Shown piece after piece: positions 51,641 to 61,490 of a stretch of DNA of 64,000 nt. Where the stretch lies: positions 186,001 through 250,000 of the forward strand of contig JALNQF010000008.1 in NCBI GenBank assembly GCA_028456385.1, read 5' to 3'. The stretch comes from Ophiosphaerella korrae (Eukaryota > Ascomycota > Dothideomycetes > Pleosporales > Phaeosphaeriaceae). The notes below the pieces were generated by a model. That model did not search any database. It was not told where the DNA came from and saw only the letters and a program-made list of their open reading frames with translations. The stretch's first letter is position 1; the number at the start of each line of letters is the position of its first letter. Both the position numbers and the translations under genes were made by a program.

Positions 51641-52540
51641 ATGTCGTTATCAACGAAGCGCACCGCTGTCCTCCAGGCGACAGCTATCTTCGTTTTCTCT
51701 ACAATCATTAGCCGTCACCTATGGAGAAATACGTTCCATCACGCACTAGAGAACGAGGCAGTTTTGAACCTGAACAATGCGTTAAAAAAAAACCCAGGAG
51801 ATCATCCTTTGGAAAACAAAAAGTCTGATCAATCAACACTCGCCACGACCAAACGCTCGGACTTATCGTATTATCTGCAGATATTACCAGTAGAGATACT
51901 ACTATACTTAGTCCTTTCTGCCCTACAGTACTGGTGGTTTATTGGTTTAGAGAGATTCTTGCCTGCTCGGCCTAGGTACAAACATGTATATTACCAACAG
52001 GAGGAGAAAGCCGAAGATGGCAAGAACCAAGAAGTGGTCGTCAAAAAAAGGACTCCGCAAAATAAAATACGTCGGCCTTCGTTGAGCTGGCGTAATACAC
52101 TCATCAAATGGGCTTTGGAGATGACGGTAGGAAGATTGTGGTATTGGACAGTAGAGTATATTTTTAGAGTGCTCGTCAAACATGAAGCCCCGCAGGATAT
52201 ACCATATTTCTTTATATCTGTAAGTCAATTTTCTACCATTTATTACATTTGAGACTTAACAAGTACCTAGTATCTCACGGTCTGTTTCGTCGGTTTGTAC
52301 CTCTCCGTCACGCCACTTGCCAGTCTATTGGCATTCACCATTATTCCAGCGCACAGGCAAATTGTCTTTATGGCTAGCGCAGAGCTGGTCATTACAAATT
52401 TTTTAGCCATGCTTGCTCGCGTTGTTACTGCACGGGCAATTCAGACTGATTCCGTTCAAGCGTTTCTCCGGAATATAACCGATCGCTCGAGTGACCCGGA
52501 ATTTATGGCCAAAATCCAGAGAAAAGGGGGTGAACTGTGA
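51641..52540 (+). CDS. Predicted four-pass membrane protein
   Basis: Exons 51641-52219 and 52271-52540, 282 aa. The 51-bp intron (GTAAGT...CTAG) joins YFFIS to YLTVCFVG. Hydrophobic segments are near residues 10-28 (AVLQATAIFVFSTIIS), 80-105 (ILPVEILLYLVLSALQYWWF), 195-220 (VCFVGLYLSVTPLASLLAF) and 225-245 (ELVITNFLAMLARVV). A basic hydrophilic loop lies between the second and third. No family recognised. The first exon contains an A9 run (51785-51793). Confidence 0.62.
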
Positions 52541-53136
52541 GAAGTTTGATGGTAAAGCACTGGAGGATTGAGTGCTGTGACTATAGGTAGGGTACTCCCT
52601 GGAGAGGGTTGAACTTGGAATGTATTGATTGGGCATAGTATAGCTGTGGAAAAATCGCTTGGTGGAGGGAGAGGAGCGTACGGAAGTAGTTTGAAGCATG
52701 TGCGGAAGTTAGGATGAGCACCAAGTCAAGGAATTACAGACAGATCTTGATGCGCGAGGGTATCCCAAAAAAGGTGTTGTTCGTGTCAGATCATAAATAC
52801 CTAATAAGCTGTCTGGCCCACTAGCCAAACCAGGTTTCATCCTTGACCTTCCCTTCTTGTCGTAGTGCCTCGCGCAAAACCGTTACCGATGACCGCGATT
52901 GAGGATTTACAAGCAAACAACAAGCAAATAACAAGCTTGTTCTTGCACATTGCCGCCGTCAGCGCTAGTCACACTTGGGGAAGCAGATTGCCCGCTTGCG
53001 ACTTGATAAGGCAGGTGGCATGCAAAAGGCCATCCGGACGAAGTGAGATGTCGACGCTTTATAACGGCCTGGCTGCCTACCTAGCAAGCGTCTTGCTTTC
53101 ACTGTTCGCACCTTTTCCCCATAGACCAGCGCCATC
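52541..53136. other. Intergenic region
   Basis: No supported gene. A frame at 52865-53182 lacks an ATG at its start and overlaps the next gene. Confidence 0.4.
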
Positions 53137-53571
53137 ATGCTATCTTCGCTCATGCCCGTGCTTTTCGCACTGCTCCACATAACCTTCGCGGCCCCGATTT
53201 CGAACTCACACACTAACCCCACAGCACCACATCTTCAAAAGCGGCTTGAAACGGGTCCGATAGTTGCGCTTAGCATCTGTATCCCAGGCGCTGTACTCGT
53301 GGTCGGCCTAGGCGTTGGCATCATGGCGCTGTACCCGAAGCAGCAGCGTAAATTGCGTGCGCAGAATGCAGGACGCGAGGTTGGATTTAGGGAAGTGATG
53401 AATGGACGTGTCTCAACGCAGGCGCCACCGGTTTACAAGGAACATGAAGGGAGTGAACATGAGTTGGAAACGCACAGTGCGACGCGGCAGCCTGAGCCCC
53501 GAGTCGCGCCACAGCATCACGCGGCGCCGCAGCTGCCGCCGGATGTAAGGCATGCTGCGCTTGCTGTGTAG
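53137..53571 (+). CDS. Small single-pass membrane protein with signal peptide
   Basis: Single exon, 144 aa. MLSSLMPVLFALLHITFAAP is a signal peptide and PIVALSICIPGAVLVVGLGVGIMALYP (about residues 42-68) a transmembrane helix. It is followed by a basic stop-transfer segment (KQQRKLRAQ) and a hydrophilic cytoplasmic tail. The tail contains APPVYKEHE, close to the PPxY motif bound by WW domains such as that of Rsp5, and ends in a proline/histidine-rich stretch. Such small type I proteins are common in filamentous fungi. Function unknown; it may be a trafficking adaptor. Confidence 0.6.
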   Translation: MLSSLMPVLFALLHITFAAPISNSHTNPTAPHLQKRLETGPIVALSICIPGAVLVVGLGVGIMALYPKQQRKLRAQNAGREVGFREVMNGRVSTQAPPVYKEHEGSEHELETHSATRQPEPRVAPQHHAAPQLPPDVRHAALAV

Positions 53572-54768
53572 TTTGGGAGATGGGTGGCGACATTGCATTC
53601 ATGGGATATTGACCATGGACTGTATTTCTGAAATTCAACGAGCGGCGAGTTTTGCAGATGCGCAGATCTGATCGGATTATCATGCGGCTACCTATTTCAA
53701 GGGTGGCTTCAAGACTGGTGTACATCTAGAAGGAATCCTGATAATAGAGCCACTGTAGCGAAGCGCATATAAGTTTTAACAGCCAGAAGAGATGCACCGA
53801 TCGTAAGGCGGAAGGCGGAGCCCAATGGATAGAAGCGTAATTGATAGTTATTGAGACTAAGTCTTCCATATTCAAAGAACAGATCCTGAGTCGTGTATTC
53901 GTCCATTGGTTTTGTGCTCACTTGAAGGTATTGCTCTCGGGTCTTCTCTGATGGCTCTGTATGAATTTCACCAAGGCATACATACCCCAGTGACTGCATA
54001 CCGTGACATAGCATCTGTTATCATTCCAACTATTAGGAGGAATATTGTGTATTAGCGGTCCGTCATCATCTACAATTGGTCAAAACGGCCTGCTTCGCTA
54101 ATTGGAGGAAGTTGGATGGTCTGGTACCACTTTGTATCACGGCTGCCACGCATAGGTTAAAGTGCGAACATGTCTGTGTAAGAAAGTCAACAGGCGCTGG
54201 AGCTACGAATGGATCGAATGGATTGAATCTGCAGCAAGGCAATGATGCAGCACCAGTGTTGTGAAGGCAGTGGCTCGCAGCAGGTCACCTGATACCGGAT
54301 GACGTATGCGTGCTGGTTCGGTCGCGTGAGGTCACCTCACCACGGCGCCTACAGAGCGGGTACCTGAGTTGGCGTGCACAAGATGCGGCTCCCACGATGC
54401 AAAGCAGATGGTTGCGGCTCAACGGCCAGCACAGCTACGAGCAGACGACTCCTAACACTGGCTGCCGCCTCAATGACACCGAGGGGCATTCCAGGGGCGG
54501 GCGGGCACAATGGCTTACTCCTTCCCCGCACCTGCACCCCAGACGCACGGACGCAATGTTCGCAGTCGCCATTGGATTGCATGACCATGGTGTGCTGATC
54601 AAGTGACTTGCTGTCCAGCCCCTCATAAAACCGGCCGCCCCCTGGCTTCTGCCTTCTGCAACCACATCTGTCCGCACAAACTCCAGCCTCCCCGCTGCCC
54701 CATTCTCATCTGCCATCTCAATTCGCCTGCAGCTCTAGCAGCAACAGCCCCTTCACCCTCACGCCACC
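53572..54768. other. Intergenic region
   Basis: No supported gene over 1.2 kb. The right part is GC-richer, with several overlapping open frames on both strands that lack any family signature. The last 100 bp are a C-rich core promoter. Confidence 0.4.
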
Positions 54769-55505
54769 ATGTCAGAAGCAGCCCCGCTCTCCAAGGTCGA
54801 CTCGGCCAGCGACAGCTTTGTCAAGGCAACCGCCGAAGAGGTCAAGAAGGGACATCGTAGAGCGAGTTCCATGGCCGCCGATGTCTACAGCATCGAGGAT
54901 CTTGGTGAGTGGTTGTGCTGACGTAGCGCCGCGTGAGGGGCTGCATGTGAGGGGAAGGTGGGGCTGATTGACCAACAGAAAAGGAGAAGAAGGAAATCGC
55001 CATTGCCATCGAGACACGGAGCACCGGCTGGTGAGTGGCGCGTCTTTGTCTTCCAATCCATGGCTGACCAGTCGTCAACTAGGAAGCTGAACGAGTCATC
55101 GACCAAGGTCGAGGACCCGGCCATCCTGAAGCTGCCGCTATGCACGCCCAAGGTCAAGAAGGTCACCTTGCACTTTCCATTAGGACTTGAGGTCGTTGCC
55201 CGGAACATGAAGGGCGTCACCATCAAGGATGCGTTAGACGCCATCCACAAGCAGTTCAAGAAGCGTGTATGTATCTCATCATCACCATCACCATCACCAT
55301 CACACCAGCCAGCATGCTGACGCGGCGCCAGTCGGATGACGAGCTCGACAAGCCCTACCTCGCCGGTTTCGAGTGGGACCCGTCAGAGTGCTATACCCGC
55401 TTCGTTGTCCACCAGCAGTCTCAGCCAACGTCAAGCATGCCCTCCGGTGGCTCGGGCGGCAAGAAGAAGAAGAACAAGAACACCATTCCCGAGGAGGGCT
55501 CCTAG
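54769..55505 (+). CDS. Conserved fungal protein, four exons (DUF6699-like?)
   Basis: Exons 54769-54904, 54979-55030, 55083-55266 and 55332-55505, 181 aa. All phases join, with donors GTGAGT, GTGAGT and GTATGT. The order is MSEAAPLSKVDSASDSFVKA, a helix EKEKKEIAIAIETRSTGW, then KLPLCTPKVKKVTLHFPLGLE, VTIKDALDAIHKQFKKR, DELDKPYLAGFEWDPSEC and TRFVVHQQ. The LxGFEWDPSExxTRFVVH ending resembles small fungal DUF6699-type domains (tentative). A Gly/Lys-rich tail follows. Intron 3 carries an ATCACC microsatellite (about 55275-55305). Probably cytosolic or nuclear; function unknown. Confidence 0.7.
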
Positions 55506-56447
55506 ATGAGCTGCTCGCCCCCTTCCCTGACATCGGCTTTATGTATCGTCTCGACCCTGTTTCCAGCTTCGGCATCGGTCTGGGGGTATGGATATGCACT
55601 CGGGTGCCGGTTCTACAACTTCGATAGGGGAAGCGCGAGCGCATTTCTACGCGTGGCTCAACGGAGAGATCGCGAGCCCCAGGGCAAGCGATTGATTGGC
55701 ATGGCTATGCGTTCCTCGGCGTTCGTCGTAGGGTGCTTCAACAGCTTACTTGCTAGTAGATCTAGCAAGACCTGTCTAATGTACGTTAATGGGATCTCGT
55801 TGGGGTCGCTGGGGAGCGTCCAACACAATGAGGAGATGCGGATCTCGACATGACATTCGTTTGCGACCATTGCCGTGATGTAGAAGATTTCGGGGTAGGA
55901 CCCACCTGTGGGCTCCCCAACCTTTGAGCGGCCTAGGCGCAGGTGCGCACTGCCGCCTCTCCCACCTACCAACCTCGCCTTTTCAATCTGCATCACATGA
56001 GATCACCCTTGTCCCATCAGACACGACCACTAGCACTAAGTGCTGCATTTGCCACCAGTCCTGTCGCCATGACTGGCAAAAGAGCGTTGCGGCGACTCAC
56101 TCACGCGCCGAGTGGGGCAGGCCTGCATGAGCGCGGCCAGGTGTTTCATTGCCTTTTGCACATCACCACCCTTCGTCAGCGCACCTCTTCTACGTTTCTT
56201 GATTAATTGAGTCCCTACCGAGCTTTGAATTTTGCGCAAGGCACCATGAAAATACCCTTGTCTTCTTCGTGATCTCAGGGAGCTCCATAAAGACATTGTC
56301 CTGTGGCGCCTCTGATGGATTGTCAGCTGCATGATTTCGCCTGTCGTAGCGCCTAGCAAGATAACCATATTATCCGAATCACAGCCTGCACAATCCACAA
56401 TTAGATGGTCTGCATTGTTACGCACGAAAAAAAAACCCCCCCAAAAA
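55506..56447. other. Intergenic region
   Basis: No supported gene. Just before the next ATG is a homopolymer block (A9-C7-A6, about 56427-56447). Confidence 0.4.
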
Positions 56448-58316
56448 ATGTTCTCTAATTTACAAATACGGACGGGCAAACCCCACCGGAGGAAGCCAAG
56501 TATGGCTATGGCTGCTCGAGCTGGAGTTGCAAAAAGGCGTGTCTCCAGTGTCCTCGCCAGCCCCAAGGAAATACCGTCCATGAGTTTCTTGGAGGAATTG
56601 TTTGGCGACGAGTTTCCGGAAGCTTTTACTGGCGGCAAAAGCCGCATGCCGAAGAAGAGTAACAAAAGCATACTAGACCTACCAGCCGAATTATTGGCAA
56701 TTGTGTGCGAAACTCTCTCAAAATTGGATATCAAAAGGCTCAGGCTAGCTAGCAAGCATCTAGCAGTCAATGTGGATCTTCGCATTCATCGTGTATACAT
56801 TTCACCGAATCGTGCGAATCTGGATTGCTTGCAGAAGATCCTCGACCATCCTCGCTATAGACACCACGTCTTCGAGATCATCTGGGATGAAGCGCAATTA
56901 GAATACTTTCCGGATCTTGAGAGCTTTCGCAACGCTATAGCAATCGATGAAAAGAACACCAGAAATGACATTGAGCATATGCTGGAAGCTAGTAGTTCAG
57001 GACATCATGACGGCAATACGGAGGCCCGAAGTTTTGACCACGACGACTTTTTTGACGAGAGCGGGAGGCTAACAGACGTGGCTAAAGGCATATTATTACG
57101 ACTTGACAGCCAAATCTCAAGGGCTATAATTGCAAAAAACGCAACAGTAATGAGTATCGAAGAAAGCTATGAGATCTACCAGAAACTGTATTGGCAAGAG
57201 CAGGAGATTATCAAGCAAAAGTTCGATGAAATTGCACTTCAACATGTGCTTGTAATGTGTCCGAACCTAGAAACGGTCATCTTGACGAGCGAAGTCTGGC
57301 GACCTTGGCATTCTGATCCCGTGTTCAACACACCGTTTTATCGCTCTTTGCCACCAGGCTTTCGCAAACCGTCCGTCTGGCCATGGCTGGGCCGCGGTCC
57401 GCCCAAGACAAATATTCAAGGTATATACCGAAACAAGATACTCAATCGAACAATCAGCGATCAGAATGAATCGCTACATTCAGACTGGAGAGGATATAGC
57501 ATCATCATCTCTACTTTAATGTCGGCCCCTAACCCCCAGATATCAGAACTCATCATCTACGCTGGAAACGAACCAACCGGTATCAGCCACCAACTCTTCG
57601 CAACACCCAATCTCGACTTCACTAACACAATGACCATGGCTCACCACCTCCCCCTCAAATGCCTCAAATTATCCATCAACTCGTTCGGTGGCAATTGGGA
57701 CTACAACTACGGGAACGACTTCCCCTCAACCTATCTCACCTCGCCTCTACTCCACGCCTTCCTGGCTGCCCTCCACTACCTCGAACACCTCGACCTCAGC
57801 CTGAACTGTGTCAAGCGCCGCTCCTCTGACTGTGTCGACCAAGCCCTCGCACGCCTACCAAACCTTCTTCCCACAACTCTCCTACCCCGCCTCAAATTTC
57901 TCGCACTCCGCAACGCCCTTGTAGATCCCGACCCATTCCTGCATCTCCTATGCGCACTCACGTCTGCACAACACATTAACATCGACAACATACGCCTTAG
58001 CAACACAAACGCAACCACATACCTCGCCTTTTTCCGCCACCTCAAGTCCTACTACGCAACATCACCAACGAACCATACACAGCCAAAGTTCTGGTTCATC
58101 GAGCCGTTTGAGGCGGTGGGTGTGCAGTGTCCCGCGCGCATGGTGTGCGAGGAACTCGATGCATATTTGCATTTTGATGGCGAGAGTCCGTTTGAAGGTA
58201 GAACGTGTAATGTATTGAGGGATGAGGTTGGGTGGGTTGTGGATGATCGAGATGAAGAGGCCTTAGCAAGGTTCAACGAGTATAGGGGGAAGCTGGAACA
58301 GACGATATTTGGGTGA
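56448..58316 (+). CDS. F-box protein, large
   Basis: Intronless, 622 aa from the ATG at 56448; an ATG at 56502 is an alternative start, and the frame also extends upstream to 56331 without a convincing start. A basic N-terminus is followed by ILDLPAELLAIVCETLSKLDIKRLRLASKHLAVNV, an F-box at about residues 75-115. Beyond it are DHPRYRHHVFEIIWDEAQLEYF (a segment common in this family), CPNLETVILTSEVW, HYLEHLDLSLNCV and other irregular leucine-rich pieces. The last third is C-rich in codon use compared with the AT-rich first half. A likely SCF adaptor. Confidence 0.78.
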   Translation: MFSNLQIRTGKPHRRKPSMAMAARAGVAKRRVSSVLASPKEIPSMSFLEELFGDEFPEAFTGGKSRMPKKSNKSILDLPAELLAIVCETLSKLDIKRLRLASKHLAVNVDLRIHRVYISPNRANLDCLQKILDHPRYRHHVFEIIWDEAQLEYFPDLESFRNAIAIDEKNTRNDIEHMLEASSSGHHDGNTEARSFDHDDFFDESGRLTDVAKGILLRLDSQISRAIIAKNATVMSIEESYEIYQKLYWQEQEIIKQKFDEIALQHVLVMCPNLETVILTSEVWRPWHSDPVFNTPFYRSLPPGFRKPSVWPWLGRGPPKTNIQGIYRNKILNRTISDQNESLHSDWRGYSIIISTLMSAPNPQISELIIYAGNEPTGISHQLFATPNLDFTNTMTMAHHLPLKCLKLSINSFGGNWDYNYGNDFPSTYLTSPLLHAFLAALHYLEHLDLSLNCVKRRSSDCVDQALARLPNLLPTTLLPRLKFLALRNALVDPDPFLHLLCALTSAQHINIDNIRLSNTNATTYLAFFRHLKSYYATSPTNHTQPKFWFIEPFEAVGVQCPARMVCEELDAYLHFDGESPFEGRTCNVLRDEVGWVVDDRDEEALARFNEYRGKLEQTIFG

Positions 58317-58811
58317 TGGATGGGCTGGAAGGGAAGGGTGCGCCTGGTATTTGGCTGTATATTTATGGAGGGGAAGGTTGACCGAATATCATTCGCATCA
58401 TACTACTACTGCGCATTAAGGTCGTACACGATAAGGCACGTGTTCGCTATGGGATTTTATGACGATCTTATGTTGATGAGATTCTGTTCTATATATTAGC
58501 ACGAACGAGTATATTCTATGACTCTTTTTCTCCACTGTATGGAGTCAGTGGTCATATTCAACAGAGTTTATTTTCTGGCTATTAGCTTCATTTGTCGTGT
58601 ATTCGCAAAACAGCATATGGCTTGAGGCTGAGGCTCATGTGACGTACCGAGCGATTATTAGAAACAGATAGGAGATTTAAGAGCCGCCTTTTGACGTAAT
58701 TGAACCCAGGATGATGTATTTAAAATAAGATTATTTTTGATCGCCCTAATGATTACCTCAGATAAAACACAAAATGTATTGCTCTCAATCAACTTGCCCT
58801 AGAGGCAAGGA
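58317..58811. other. Intergenic AT-rich region
   Basis: No gene seen. A 6-bp-stem hairpin (CTTGCC/GGCAAG) lies at about 58793-58809 next to a tRNA A-box-like string on the minus strand, not enough for a tRNA call. Confidence 0.4.
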
Positions 58812-59940
58812 ATGCACCGCTGCACCACTAAACCACACATGATCATCGTAAACCTACGCCATGCCCTAGCGCCTTCTGGATCTATGACATGCCCTTCTCC
58901 AACCCACATAATCAAAAACTTTGCTAGCGGTAAAGCCGAATCTAGTACCGCTTCATCGCTGGGCAATATTTCGAGCCCCTCTAGCCTCGCGGTACCACAA
59001 CGAAACCACAAACATGAGCATGCAGATACACCGCTTCAGAACGCCGATTTATTCGACCCATTCAGTGATAAAGACAGCATCAAGTCTCTAGAGCCATTAA
59101 GTTTTCTAAAAAAAGGCAGTGCTTATTTCGGAAAAGCCGACCTGGCCAAAATCGGACAAACACAACATCGATGCTATCTCCACGGTATCGAGTCGACATG
59201 TGCAGATCATTTTACCTATAGTTCCAGAGTGCCTCAGGCAGAAGATGGTGGATGGAACTCAGTTATTCGATTCGTATGTCTCAATTCTTCCTATATCACA
59301 CAAGCGAAACAGATGCTAATAGGCAGTACAGCATCGTGGAACACCACGATATTCAGTTCACTGTAATCGTTCGTCCCGAAAATGATCCAGACAACTCGAG
59401 CTTGCCCACGGCCATGTATGTGGAAGCTATGAAAAGACTCAGCATCTATCCGAATGTGCAAACTTTAGGGTACATTGACACTGCCCGTGGTTCCATTGCC
59501 AATCCCACTTTTCGAGCACAAATCGCAACGTATGCGAGGTGGTCAACCAGGATGGGCGGTTTGGTGCAGCACGGCGTATATTTCGATCATAACCCATGGC
59601 AAGACGACCAGAACGGTACAATGAAGGCATATCTGACGAATGTGAGTGCGAGAGTGCGATATACGAATGGCTGGGCTGGTGCTGATGAGGAATTTGTAGC
59701 GCATAGTCCCGGATGCGTGCCGAATCCGGACCTCGCTTCATACAAGCCCGACTTGGTCGTGGCTTTTGAGGGAAGTCTTTACTGGATGGCGTTGATGGCG
59801 ACGTTTATAATAGTATGTGGCTCAGCAATGGACGATGAAATGACAGAGACAAGAGCTTGAGCTTACTGATACAGATTCCGGACAAGTGGTATCCGTATCG
59901 GCTCGACACCTGGGGTGCGAGCCACCAACTCATGCATTGA
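58812..59940 (+). CDS. Spherulation-specific family 4-like protein, copy 2 (5' model uncertain)
   Basis: The reliable part is an exon ending at 59273 (VQIILPIVPEC...GTQLFDS), then 59332-59812 (SIVEHHDIQFTVIVRPENDP, YPNVQTLGYIDT, GLVQHGVYFDHNPW, HSPGCVPNPDLA, PDLVVAFEGS) and 59875-59940. The introns at 59274-59331 and 59813-59874 have GTATGT donors, and the first has a GCTAAT branch. These motifs are the spherulin-4 blocks also seen at 44951-45801. The N-terminal frame beginning ATG 58812 is one base out of register with the domain; the switch lies at or before an A7 run near 59110-59116. Either an intron (for example GTACCA at about 58991 to the AAAG before 59117) or a homopolymer indel explains it. 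If the latter, the gene is disrupted. Confidence 0.62.
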
Positions 59941-61262
59941 TTAGTTATATGCGCAGGTGTCGCTTATCTGCACCGCCTCCTGAGAGCATTCGACCATATT
60001 CATGGTCATGGAGACATCCGTGCTCGATAATAGCAGTACGAATTATCATCATATGTTTGTCTTGGCCGAGCCTTTCAGCCATGGTGGGTGCAGGATGTCC
60101 ACTAGAAGATGAAAGATTTAGGAAATAGGTCTGGACTGGCCGAAATTGACCAGCAGTTAGCGACATTACTTATGTCAACGTATATGAGGAAAATACCGAG
60201 ACTGAAGATTAAGAAAGGCGCCCATCCTACTCTACTGAACTATTTACGTACTGATATTATCTATGGGTATGTTTTCTGGAAACGCCTTCAGACAATGGTA
60301 CCAGCACCACACAAACCAGCGTCATGCTTACGTGAACGCCCCCAAATTGAGGCACAGCTCTTCTAAGCCACATATTTCATTGTCTATACACCCTTTTACT
60401 ATGATGTTGTTATCCCAACAAATAGCCACAATGAGTATCCTTATCAACATGTTTCGCAACTCCCCCGCCTCCAAGCCCCTCAAGCGCCAGGTTCATGCAG
60501 AAAAACACTAAAACTCGCAGTATAATTATGTGCGACCCAACCATCCTACACAATACTGACGAAGCCTTCAATAAACGCATAGAGTTTGGTGAAACTATTA
60601 TGATATACAGCTAGCCACCCCGCGGTAGAATCATCCTATTTGAGAATGTCTCAATCACTGATTTGAATTTCCTTAGGCCTAGATCACCTAAATCCACCAC
60701 TGCAGCGACATTGGTTGCTAAAAAATCCCAATGAAGATATTTTCATTACCACAGTGACAGTCAATAACCTTCAGTGCAGTACCAACTTTTGCAGTGTCCT
60801 CATTTTTCTATCCGTACCGATAAAGCTGTATTCCAACTTATCCTACGAACTGTATCGAAGCCTGCAAGACTCCACCGGGAAGCTCAAAGAAAATACTCGC
60901 AACACGCAGGAAATAAGAAATTGATAAGAACTGTTTTAATTGTCAAAGCCCTATCGGAGCAAATATGTAATAACCTTTCTATAAGTAGTCGTCCCCAAAG
61001 AGTTGAAATCAGTATATATACCCCTCCACTCTGTAAGCCATCATCTCTAAGAACCAAAGTGAAGGAATAGCCCTCGCTAGCACAAGTCTCTGAAGAAGTC
61101 AACCCAACAAAGACCGAAATCCTCGATGGTCCACCTCTACAGCTGGATACCCCTAAACCGTATATTTCATCGGGAGGCTGAAATATACGGATTTCGGTTG
61201 GTAAAAAACACTGAAAGTGTCAGCTACTAGGCCTTGTCTGTCGGGGCATGCTCGATTTACCT
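59941..61262. other. Gene-poor region
   Basis: No supported gene. Several short frames (for example 60109-60366 and 60774-61070) have no recognisable features and may be decayed sequence. Confidence 0.4.
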
Positions 61263-61490
61263 TTATTTGCGGCCACGACACTGGTTGATAGCATTGCACC
61301 CACGTGTGGGTGGATTCGCGACCGCACCAGGCCTGCAATTGGTAGCTGATGCACCACGTGCGGAGCAGGGAATACGATCCGCTTCAAGTGCTCCATTGTC
61401 GATTGTTCCTTGAGGCTCAGCCACAGGCAGGGCGGCAGCAGCGGCGAAAGAAGCGCAAAGCGCAAGGGAGATGGCAGTGAAGAATTTCAT
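61263..61490 (-). CDS. Secreted RALF-like (rapid alkalinization factor) peptide
   Basis: Single exon, 75 aa from the ATG at 61490. Residues 1-19 (MKFFTAISLALCASFAAAA) form a signal peptide, leaving a mature peptide of about 55 residues with exactly four cysteines (42, 52, 65, 71). The spacing C-x9-C-x12-C-x5-C equals that of plant RALF hormones. Core identities include IPCS.RGAS, NCRPGA.ANP, RGC.AI and the basic C-terminus CRGRK. In plants RALFs bind LLG co-receptors and FERONIA-type kinases and raise extracellular pH; fungal mimics are known in plant-associated species. The N-terminal YISY motif is replaced by TIDN ahead of the conserved GAL. Expected to be secreted and to act on plant hosts (inference). 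Confidence 0.9.
   Translation of the reverse strand: MKFFTAISLALCASFAAAAALPVAEPQGTIDNGALEADRIPCSARGASATNCRPGAVANPPTRGCNAINQCRGRK

Noticed and set aside
58790..58850. tRNA- or SINE-like A-box on the minus strand beside a 6-bp hairpin
   Set aside because: Only the A-box resembles a tRNA; no T-arm or acceptor stem can be drawn.
60715..61070. Overlapping short frames between the spherulin-4-like and RALF-like genes
   Set aside because: No start context, introns or recognisable motifs; probably non-coding.
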